From Dipetalonema caudispina (lineage: Eukaryota > Nematoda > Chromadorea > Rhabditida > Onchocercidae): a stretch of 64,000 bases of DNA. How positions within the stretch are numbered: the stretch's first letter is position 1; every line of letters begins with the position of its first letter. The stretch spans positions 1 to 64,000 of the forward strand of contig JABVXV010000293.1 in the NCBI GenBank assembly GCA_013365325.1, given 5' to 3'. A model generated the notes under the pieces. That model was not told the DNA's origin. It saw only the letters and a program-made list of their open reading frames with translations, and did no database searches. Below, in pieces: positions 26,283 through 36,256 of the stretch. The translations under genes were made by a program, and so were the position numbers.

Positions 26283-29200
26283 TCATGTTACAAGTGATGG
26301 CGATGTCTGAAAATTGCAAAATGAATCAGTTTTAATTTTAAATCTTAGAAAGACGGTAACATCCTTGTCTAATATGTCTTTTCAGTAAAAGGAAGAGGAA
26401 AAATTCTCAGAAAGTTCGAAAGTAAGGACAAATCAAGAAAGACAGGAAAGAAGGAAAAGGAAGAAATAGAAAGAAGGATGAAGCATTTCAAATGTTTTTT
26501 CATTCTGTGAAGTTTTGCACACTCAACTTTATTTTTTATATCGTTAAGTTTAATTACTAAAAATTGAAATCGTCTAAAGAGCCATTTAAAATAATTTTAA
26601 ATGATCAAAGAAATGTCAACCTGGTACGGAACAACAAGTTTGCATTTGATTTCGTTAGTTAAACTCATCCGATGACCACCTTCCGATTCACTGACCAATG
26701 GTCGAAAAGCACCAAAATCAGTTCCACTTTTGAGGTAGATATCTTGAACATTAAAAAGAAGTGGCATGATTGATTCAGAAGCACGATCAAATACTCCAAT
26801 ATCATTTCCGGAACCCTAGAAATTCATTTGTAAACAAATTTTGGATTTCGATTTTAAAAAAAATAAGTTCAAACTAAATTTGATCACCAAATTTCAATTT
26901 TTTATATTTTAAAACAATAATGCATAATTCAACAGCAACATTTTGTTAATTAAGTACACTAAAAATCAACAAATGTTGGTGGTGAATTATATGTATGGTA
27001 TGAATTTCAATTTTTGGAACCTGTTCATTGGCTATGACATTTCGCCGTCTATCTATGATAGTACTGCCAGCTTTTTCGGTAGATGACGGTGCAAATTGTC
27101 GACTAATGAAACCATGGGATCCTGGATCACAACTCGGCGACATATAGTCCAAATACTTCACGTGCGGTGTCTAAAACTACATAGTAGTTTGAAATGATAC
27201 CTAATGTATTTCTGTTTTCAAGAACATTTCCAGAAAGTCTTTTTACCATCTTTCAACACAATTAATATCATCAAAAGTGCATTCTATTCGACTTTCTAAA
27301 AAAATTTTAAAATTCTGCACAAATTTACTTGCCACAAATTATTACGCTGTAAGGAAAAATGTTTTCAAAATTTGATTCAGAAAAATGAGATATTAGAGAG
27401 TGTGGTAGCAGTTTGCTTATGTAATAATAACATTGTGGAAGAAATTACCTGATTACGAATTTGTCCAAACAAAGTTTCCGCATTCTGTGGCTGTACTGCA
27501 CCTTGCATCAACTTTGGAATTAAACGTTCGCTTTCTTTGAGCTGAAATAATGAGTTCACCTTCCTAGTTCAAAAATTTATATTCTCAAACACCTGAAACA
27601 AAGTTGATAGATCCACGTGAAAAGTTCATGTAACTGATTTCCGAATGATAAAATTTATCACTATCAAATTCAACTAATCTCCAAATTTCACTAAAAAGAA
27701 AAATTTCTCGAAAAGATTCTGTTATACCTTCGATTCATCAAATTTATGATTGTCAATAACATCCGATACGTTCCTTCGGTAAGATCCGAAAGGTAACATA
27801 CCCGAACGATTACTGCCAACTGCCTGTGAAAAAAGAGGGATGACAGTTTCGGAATGAAGATCCCCCTGAAACAAAAAGAATAATCAGTCCTACTTAAAGA
27901 AATTAAGATAATCTTTAAAAAAAGCACTAATCGCGAAAACTTAATACAATTCAAAAAGTTTTCACCGATTCTTTGAGTGGTAACGTGGAAAATAAGATCT
28001 GCCGATCGGAAATCAAGAAGTTGAGATAGAGAATGGTGTGTAATCATACCCAAATGATTGACAACTGTGATTTTTAAGTTGATTTAAATGCTGCAACGTG
28101 AAAAAGTTTTTGAATCATATGGATTCTGGTCATCTCATCATTTCTTAATAATATTTTTAAGTAGCTTCTGTAAATTCTTGTTTGAGAAGTATACCTGTAC
28201 CAAGTGTTTGGAACCTTGATCAACCTTGATGTTCGCATCTCGAGTATGTCCAAACGCTCCCATACCCTCCTGTGATTGCAATGCGGGTAGATTCTCCCAA
28301 GGTATTTCGAATGGAATAAAAACGTCCCTTAAATTCGAAAACTTTGTACTTATCGATTAAGTCTTTAGAAGAAAGATTTGAGGAATTTAGAAGAAATATT
28401 TTGCCAACTTTGGATGACGAATGGGTGGTGGAAACAGAAAAAAAGTTAAATTTAATAATTGCTAGATACATTTTATACGTACAAATGTTGTGGTTTTCTG
28501 GCATATCGTTTCGTTGGTGGAATTTTTTCCTCCTTTAGAATATCGACTAGCCTTTTCTCTTCCGGTGGCATCTCATATGGTTCCGGTGGTGGTCTGGGTG
28601 GTGGAATCCATTGCGGCTTCGATTTCTTCTGCAAAATCCATCGTTAGCATGTAGAAAGTGAAACCAGGAAAAGTTCAGTTTTGCGACAGAGAGAGGAAGA
28701 AAAAAGAAAGAGAGATCGAGGAGTTCAGGAGGATATATAAGAGTTGGGGAATCGCTACGGACCAATTCGGTTGTGCAGGCGGAAAAGTCGTGGGATGTAT
28801 CAATTTAAGTTTAATTGCAATTTAGGTAATGGTCGAAGAAACCGGGAAACATGGGCGGCAAAAAAAGTTGAAGGAGGTTCGGGACTGACCTTTTTCTGCT
28901 TCGGTTTCCTCTTCGGCGATATATTTTCGTTATCTTCAGGCTGCAAAATTATTTAACTATTTAGCAAATGCTGCAAATTCTTAAATAATACAGTCTTCAA
29001 TTCAGTGTTAGCAAGGAGATCAAAGTTTAATAAAATTATAAGAAATATTGCTAAACGGCCAATAATTTTATTGTTACTTTTAGGATTAGCTAAAGATGAA
29101 CATTACCTCGTTATCAGTGGGTAATTCTGGAACGGTGAAGCTCGTTTCGGAATTCTCGTCTGGTTCTTCTAGTTCATCCGGTTCCTTATTTCGTGGTTTT

Positions 29201-31754
29201 TTCTTCGGTAAAGGTAATGTAGCATTAGTTTCCGGCTCAGGACTATCTAATTTAACTTTGGGGGAATTTTTTTCTGGCATCTTGGGTTTCCCGGATTTAA
29301 CATCAGGTTTTTTAGGCTCGGAGTCAGAGACCAATTCTGGCTCAAATTCCTCATCATCAGGTTCTTCTGGTTCTTGAGATTTCGCATTTGGTTGCTTAGG
29401 TTCTGCCTTTGGTTTCTTTTTCGGTTTTGATATCGGAAGAGTTACATTTANNNNNNNNNNNNNNNNNNNNNNNNNNNNNNNNNNNNNNNNNNNNNNNNNN
29501 NNNNNNNNNNNNNNNNNNNNNNNNNNNNNNNNNNNNNNNNNNNNNNNNNNGACACCAATTCTGGCTCAAATTCCTCATCATCAGGTTCTTCTGGTTCTTG
29601 AGATTTCGCATTTGGTTGCTTAGGTTCTGCCTTTGGTTTCTTTTTCGGTTTTGATATCGGAAGAGTTACATTTACCTCAGGTTCTGGGCTATCTTCCCCC
29701 GGCTTGACTTTCAAAGGTGTTTTCGGTTTCGCACTTTTCGGATCTTTCAGCCTAAGATCAGGTTTTTTTGATGTAGGGGCCGACACCAATTCTGGCTCAA
29801 ATTCCTCATCATCAGGTTCTTCTGGTTCTTGAGATTTCGCATTTGGTTGCTTAGGTTCTGCCTTTGGTTTCTTTTTCGGTTTTGATATCGGAAGAGTTAC
29901 ATCTACCTCAGGTTCTGGGCTATCTTCCCCCGGCTTGACTTTCAAAGGTGTTTTCGGTTTCGCACTTTTCGGATCTTTCAACCTAAGATCAGGTTTTTTT
30001 AATGTAGGGGCCGAGACCAGTTCTGGCTCAAACTCCTCATCAGATTTTTCTGCTTTGTCTTGAAGTTTGACATCTGGTTTTTTCGCTTCTGGCTTTGGCT
30101 TCTTTTTCGCTTTTGGCGTCGAAACATCTGTTCCAGATTTTGGACCACTTTCTGCGGGTTTGATTTTCATGGGTTCGTTTGCTGCCAACGGTTTTCCTGG
30201 TGCGACTGGTTTTTTAGCGGTATGGGTTTTGGGGCTGCTTTTTGGTGATCTTTCTTCTTGTTTAGGTTTTTTACTAACTGGCGATAAATCTTTCTGTGGT
30301 TCTTCAAGTTCTTCTGGACGTTTAGTTTTTTGCTTTTCTGGCTCTTTGAACTGAATATCGTGCTTTGGTTTTGGAGACTTTTCAAATTTCGAAACTTCCT
30401 CGGGCTCTAATTCTTCCTCATCTTCAAAATCAGTGTCTAGTACTTCTTCCTGAAGCAACAAAACGCTCTAAAAATCAGCCGAGAAATAAGCTTTCTTTGT
30501 TTTATTCGATCTACTATTACAGCTCTTCAATTCATACTTAGTAATTATGAGGACTTCGTAGAAGCTATTTTAATTCAAATTCTTTGTTTCAACGAACCGT
30601 GAAAAAGGTATTGGGTTTTATTCAGAATTTTTGAATAATTTCGGAAATAGACTATCTTGCAGCGGTGTTCAGTCTGGAATTAGTCAAAAATTTAAGACCG
30701 CTTATTCATTAAAAAAAAGGCTATTAAAATAAAATGAGGTGCAGAACAACTATACATTGATGAAAATGATTTCGTTTTCAATTTAAGAAAGCTGTTTCAA
30801 ATTAACTTGTAATCAATGAAAATGAAATGAAACTAATACTTAATGAATATACTTATGCTATCAGTGCTGGCATCATCATTCACAATAATTTACTGCTTAA
30901 TCGCACGTTCTGGAGAAAAATGTTTAGAAATTCATATCAAAGTATGAGTTATTTGCATTACCCTACCGTTAAAATTCAAAATTTTTATAAATTTCAAAAA
31001 TTTCGATGATATCTGAAACTAAATAATTGTCGAAACTGAATTAAGCTTTCAGCGGTTTTGAATTGAATGAAAAAGTAAAATTATGAACCTCATCACCAGG
31101 CGTTATGGCATCATCAGGGGTAGTGTCTCGAGTTGATCGATTTCTCTCAGATAACTTTAGGAGATCGGAAGGAGGACTGTCTGGCGATTTATCTGCGAGT
31201 TTGATACTTGGAAGTTTTGGTTCCAGCTTCTGTGCAGGTTCAGAAACAAGTTCACATTCCATTTCCTCCTCATCTTCATCCTCGAAATCCACATCCGATA
31301 CTTCCACCTTGCAAGTTTTATTTTAGTATTATCTTAATATTCGAGTAATTATCCAAATATTCATATCAAAGATAGTTAAACAAATGTTCAAATTAAATAA
31401 AGCATAAAATAATACTGTTTACTCAAGTAATTTCGTTTTGTTCCAGTTAATATAAAAATAACTAGCAGAATAGGATTTGAATTAGAGTTATAACGAATGC
31501 AAGTAATGGGTCTAAATTGTTCTATTTATTTTATTACATATCAGAATAACTTTATTTGTTCAGATAATATAAACTGCAGGAACAACATATGTAAATTCCC
31601 AAAACTTGACTTTTTGAAATTGTAAAACTTTGTCGAGATAAAATCATTAGCTTAATAATTTAGAGCTTGTTAATGAAATTTAAACCCAAGAAAGTAAAAT
31701 GGATTGAGTTAATGAAAAAAAAGAAAAAACCTCTTCTTCGTCGCTTTCAGCCAT
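26283..31754 (-). CDS. Calponin-like repeat protein with PEVK-like linker
   Basis: Probably an actin- or muscle-associated protein. Exons: 31754-31731, 31307-31089, 30449-29107 (contains the gap), 28940-28890, 28628-28483, 28327-28195, 27865-27728, 27541-27449, 27170-27021, 26815-26621, 26306-26283. Phases agree throughout if the gap is 107 nt or 107 plus a multiple of 231, giving 840 aa at minimum. Order: acidic start MAESDEEE; an acidic, Lys/Pro/Glu-rich low-complexity region of 77-residue repeats; a Pro-rich KPQWIPPPRPPPEP linker; then units resembling the calponin family repeat: QSQEGMGAFGHTRD, SETVIPLF..SGMLPFGSYRRN, SERLIPKL..LFGQIRN, and ESIMPL..SGTDFGAFRPL. The last exon (TSPSLVT, stop) is short. 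If the donor after 26621 is not used, an in-frame stop follows about 27 bases on. No calponin-homology or kinase domain is seen. Nematode CLIK/UNC-87-type proteins are the nearest match I can name. Confidence 0.75.
29327..30170 (-). repeat. Tandem 231-bp coding repeat (77 residues)
   Basis: Copies start on the plus strand at 29327 (cut by the gap), 29551 and 29782, with a diverged copy from 30013. Units 29551-29781 and 29782-30012 differ at only a few bases, so duplication is recent or kept homogeneous. Each unit encodes an acidic block (EPEEPDDEEFEPELV), then KKPDLRLKDPKSAKPKTPLK, then a short TLPISKPKKKPKAEPK block. 231 is divisible by 3, so copy number can change without breaking the frame. 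Confidence 0.92.
29451..29550. other. Assembly gap of 100 N inside coding repeat
   Basis: Exactly 100 N, the conventional unknown-length gap. It falls inside a 231-bp tandem repeat unit: 124 bases of a unit precede it and the next unit starts right after it. The missing sequence should therefore be 107 bases, or 107 plus whole repeat units. The 107-base option also restores the reading frame of the exon. Confidence 0.95.
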
Positions 31755-33364
31755 TAATATTTCAATGTTTGTCTGATTTTAGCTTTTAACTTCAAGAATG
31801 CCCTCGAGCGTTCGGCGAATATAATACTTTACAACACATTGTATAGCAACAGCAACAACTGGAGCAGCATCGACAACCGCAACATTGATCTGTGCTGACA
31901 ACACCTGATCTCTCACAGCAATATCCTATATCTTCTCAAGCTAAAAAAGTTTTTTGCCTTTAAATTCATCGAAATGAATTGTATTTTAGATGCATTTTGA
32001 GGTTATACTGTTCTCATTTGTTAAAAGTACAGTATCACATTTGTATATTAGCTGTTGGTCACCCTTCTATTTTCACACTTCACCATTTCATATGGCAATG
32101 TACGCTACATTTCACATTCACTTCTATCGTAACAGCTGGCATTAATCGGTTACAATCGCCCGTTCGAAATTGTTTGTTCACCGAAGGGATCTTTCTTTTC
32201 GTATTTATCTGCAACGAACAGCCCAAGAAGATCGCATCGTCTTGAAGAGACCAATACCGAATTCTCCCAGAACACAATTGCTGTTACGAACTCGGGACAT
32301 GTCAACCAGCTTAATTAGAAGTGCTCAACTAATATTGGAAGAGTTAAAATGAATTCTCGAAGAAATACAAAATTGGACTTATCGCCAATCAATCAACAAC
32401 TACCAAAAGAAAAGACATGTCGGCTATGCGAAGCTCGGAAATGAACTATCAAAGAAAGATTAAAACTAATCGAGAAAAGATATTGATATTCTTGAATCTA
32501 TCAACAATAAGTGATTCGACTATATTCAAAGAACTACTAATGTTTCAAAAAGAAAGGAAGAAGAAATTTATCAAGAAAAAGATATTCGAAGATCATTAAG
32601 TCGAGAGAGAAAAGTTAAGATAACTTTAAAATTATATTAAAAAACAACTAATGAATTAACAATTCAATGTCTAAGTTTAGGACCCAAAAACCAAAATCTA
32701 ATTCATCAACTCTAAGACAGTCCCACAAATAGCACTAAATCTATCACAGTTATAATTGCCGATATATTGTAGCTGTCGTATCTTCTTTGGAACAGCAAAT
32801 TATTATTGAAATCTCCATGAGTATTCTAAATTGAAGTATTTCCACATGCAATTCTAATTTAAATTGTGAACTTCGGATTTTTGAAAATTTCTACAATTTT
32901 CAGTGAGGAAAAATTTATCCATTCTTCGGGTTGTTTATCTACTTTCTTTCAACACTTTCACTAAAGTTAGATAAACATATCCGACCTATATATCTATATC
33001 TTGAATACTGTTAAAAAAGTCTGATGACTGTGCTATTTACATTTTATTTATATCTTTTTCTAGCATTTCAACAAGTAAACAGTAAATCTAATGAATTCGT
33101 ATGTGAGATTGCTTTCAAAGAAGCGAATAATTATTCTCACTGTTTGGAATTTGAACTTAATAAGGCTTGTAAGAACGCAAATTTCTTTGTCTTTTTATCA
33201 GATCAGAAGTTTCATTCCATTACTTTTTTATTGACTGGAAGTTTACTATTGCAATTCAATCTCTTAATTTACACCGCTTTTTTTTTCATCAAGCATCAGA
33301 GATGACAGAATAAGAATCTTTAATCAAAATAATTAAAATTAGACAATACATTTCATTTGCATGT
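31755..33364. other. Intergenic region with weak ORF candidates
   Basis: This is the 5' flank of the calponin-repeat gene and the 3' flank of the Ras-like gene. Bases 32136-32346 follow a good acceptor and are less AT-rich than their surroundings; two plus-strand frames are open there, one encoding a polar 60-residue stretch with RPFEIVCSPKGSFFSYL. I could not link it to other exons. Confidence 0.4.
33024..33305 (+). CDS. Weak candidate: small secreted or membrane protein, 93 aa
   Basis: Single open frame starting MTVLFTFYLYLFLAFQQVNS, a plausible signal peptide. A short polar part with three cysteines follows (VCEIAF, SHCLEF, KACKNA), then a hydrophobic C-terminal stretch of about 25 residues. 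There is no family resemblance and the base composition is as AT-rich as the flanks, so this may be chance. It lies 60 bases from the 3' end of the convergent Ras-like gene. Confidence 0.2.
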   Translation: MTVLFTFYLYLFLAFQQVNSKSNEFVCEIAFKEANNYSHCLEFELNKACKNANFFVFLSDQKFHSITFLLTGSLLLQFNLLIYTAFFFIKHQR

Positions 33365-34438
33365 TTAAGTAATTGAACATATTTTAGAGTTAACTTTAGC
33401 TTGTAGCAAACTCTTTCGTCGTTGTACTTGTTGTAATCGTATTGTCCTAATCATTTCCTCCATAAATTTTAAGGTTCCATCATAATTCGGTATCGTTATA
33501 GACAAAGACTTGCAATGCATACCAAATAAATCTGCTACATTCTGACTCTAAAAATTCAAAAAATCGTGCTTCCAAAAATGTATTACTGCTAAAAAGTCTT
33601 ACAGATACACTCTTTCTAATTTTCCATACAATTATCAAGTCTTAAATCATTCATATAGAACACGTTTCCTTGATTTATTACCGATCTTAAAAAGATTAAC
33701 ATTACAACTCGATCACTTCGAACTAAGAGTATTACCCGTTAAGTTGCATTTTGCTTTTTCATTCTTTCTAAAAGCAGTTTTCAGGCATTCTAGAAGTCTC
33801 GAGAAGTTCTAACACAAATGTTAGAAACTTTCTTATTATTTGACAAACTATCTATCACTTACAATCTTCCATTACTATTATGTCAATTAACGGTTGATCT
33901 TCCAATTTTATAGATCTTATACAATTTCTTCCTAATTCATTTCGAAAATAAGTCTTTTAAAATAAGACAATCTTCCATTTAATTTGCTATTACTTCCGCT
34001 AACATTTTAAACATTGCGCGTAAAAAAGTAATTAGTCGGCTTAACGTTGCTGATGTTTATGCCTTTACTTTGAAGCTGTCCGTTCATTTATTATCTGCAA
34101 CATGAATTAAACTAAACCGTCATTCTAAGCTATAAATTATAAGGATTTTTAACCAAAATCATCTACTTTTGGGATGGGTCAATTAACTTTCTTAATCTAA
34201 CCAAGATCGTCATATAATCTGATATGATTTTCAAATTTGAGATATCAATCATTTAAGTTTGAAGCTGTTCCTCCATTATTTCAATTCAACTAGTATTTTA
34301 GGTTAGGATAAGTTACGCTTACTATTTTTACACTGTTGAAGTTTTTTTGAAACTATTATCGACATTTATCCCTAGGACTGCATGAAGGTAATGTCACTGA
34401 TGAGATTATTCACATTATTATTATTATTATTACTGTAC

Positions 34439-34489
<51 letters not shown>

Positions 34490-36256
34490 TATTATTATTA
34501 ATTATTATTAATTATTATCACTATTACTAATATTATTATTATTACTATTAATATTATTAATTATTACTATTATTACTACAAAGTTTGACAAAACTGTAGT
34601 TTGTCTTAGTAAGAAAATTTTTAACCTGCAGTTTTGCAACCCTTACATTTTCATCACAATAATTCAAATCCACTTTTGTTTCTGTCTTAGCTGCACTTTC
34701 GACCATTAACGGATGCATTGAATTCGATTTATACTTCTGAGATGCCAATGGAGATGCTAGCTCAGAGCGTTTTTCGTCTACATCTTCATTTCCAATTAAA
34801 AGTATTGCTGGCTGTAATCATACTTTACAGTTGCTTTGAATTATAATTTGCTCTCAAATCAAAAAATACAGCACGACGAATTTACAAATTAATGATTACG
34901 CGACAAAATTTCTAGACAGTTAATAGTCGTTGCAAAATATGGAAAGTTTAAATTTGAATATATTAAAATTTTAAATGCTATTTTATTTGAGAGATCTGGA
35001 TTGCATGCTAACTGCAGTGTCCATTATAATATAATGATGGTATTTGAGAAGATAGAATTCAAAGGAATTTGTCCACATAAAAAAGCCATGTGCAAGCAGA
35101 ATTTTAGAATATTTAAAAAGCTATCATTTGGTATTACATATGTACTCTGGCCATCTCTCCATGGAAAATGTGAAATGACCGGAGTCCATGTAATCTCTCT
35201 GAGTGAAATAATGTTTTCCTATCGAGAATGTTTTTTTAGATATCGAAAAATCTCTCCGTATATTTGAAGAAACAAGTAATGACTTGATTTTAGCATTTAA
35301 TTTTATTTTAAACGGATTTTAATTTATATGGCTTTAGCATTTAATTTTTTTCCATAGCTCACTTCGTCAATATTTTCGATCAATTGTTTGAAAAATTGAT
35401 CGTATCAGCGAAGTGAGCTATATTTCCTTAAATTAGATATTTAAATCAAATTAATGATAATTCGTGTAATCTTTTCAAACAAATTTCTGAAGAGTTTCTT
35501 CTCATAAAATTCTAAAACAGAATTTTCGCATTACAATTAAAATTTGATTTTCTTAACCTAAGAGTTTTACAGTAAAGCGATTATTGTTCTTTAGTACTGT
35601 TATACCTTAACTTTGTTTTCTATTATTTGAAAATCAACCGCCACATCACATAATTGGTTGACCGATGACTGTGATGAAGCTTGATAAAACAATATTACAC
35701 CATGTGCCTTCCGAATTGACATCTGTCGTGCTCCTGTATGTTCCTGAAATTGTTTCCAGTCTACTTTAACATTTCATATTCTTGATAGTTTCAGGATCCC
35801 TTATAATCAAATAAGTAAATTTTATTTTAAATCGCTCAAAAGCACTCATATAGAGAATATATTTACTTACCAGGCCTGGATCAATCAGTTCAACAATAGC
35901 TTCTGAACCATCAACAACATAAGTTAAATAATGGGTATCTTGGTACATAATGTGTCTTTCGTACCGAACTGCTGTCGATATGATCTTTTCCAACTGGAAT
36001 TGGAAAATTTGAAATAGATTTTAATTGCAAATGAAAAGATGTATAAATGAAAACTCATTTGAGCAAGGCTATCATTTAATATGTCTTGCATCGATCTCAT
36101 TAAACTGGAAGTAAACAGTTATAATCACTCCGTTAAAATTTATTACGGATGTAAAAAAAAGAAAAAAAAAAACATTAAATTCATTAAAATTTTCACCAGT
36201 TCTTCTTTTTGAGATGAGCCGATGAAAACGATCGTTAATTTTGAGCTTTGTGCCAT
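33365..36256 (-). CDS. Degenerate Ras-like small GTPase-fold protein
   Basis: Exons 36256-36197, 35993-35871, 35743-35606, 34811-34626 and 33547-33365 all join in phase 0 for 229 aa. The order of elements follows the Ras fold: strand KLTIVFIG; P-loop position G13-S-S-Q-K-E-E-L (no GK[ST]); LEKIISTAV helix; a switch I-like YQDTHY; strand AIVELI then D58-P-G-L where DxxG is expected; HGVILFYQ strand; ILLIG then N115-E-D-V where NKxD is expected. An insert of about 50 residues follows, then the final helix FMEEMIRTIRLQQ and the tail NSKICSIT. All three nucleotide-contact motifs differ from consensus at key residues, so GTP binding or hydrolysis is doubtful. The last four residues, CSIT, fit a CaaX prenylation box. 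Membership in the Ras superfamily is clear from pattern; subfamily is not. The first exon rests on phase and sequence pattern alone. Confidence 0.75.
34414..34577. repeat. Imperfect (ATT)n microsatellite
   Basis: About 160 bp of near-continuous ATT/TTA triplets with a few interruptions. It lies in the last intron of the Ras-like gene, about 48 bases inside the 5' splice site at 34625. Length polymorphism is likely. Confidence 0.95.
35354..35421. repeat. Nested inverted repeat in intron
   Basis: The outer 13-bp arms ATAGCTCACTTCG (35354-35366) and CGAAGTGAGCTAT (35409-35421) are perfect. An inner pair CGATCAATT / AATTGATCG is also perfect. Together they can fold into a long stem with a small internal loop. 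The element lies in the intron between the third and fourth coding exons of the Ras-like gene. Confidence 0.8.

Noticed and set aside
28344..28956. Plus-strand frames with Gly-rich products opposite the calponin-repeat gene
   Set aside because: They are antisense shadows of Pro-rich and charged minus-strand exons (Pro codons read as Gly on the other strand).
29096..30354. Plus-strand Gly/Ser/Phe-rich frames across the 231-bp repeats
   Set aside because: Antisense shadow of the Lys/Pro/Glu-rich exon, whose phases match on the minus strand.
32136..32599. Overlapping plus-strand frames after a good acceptor, one ending RSAQLILEELK
   Set aside because: Two frames are equally open, and no donor, partner exon or family resemblance decides between them. 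Mentioned only as intergenic content.
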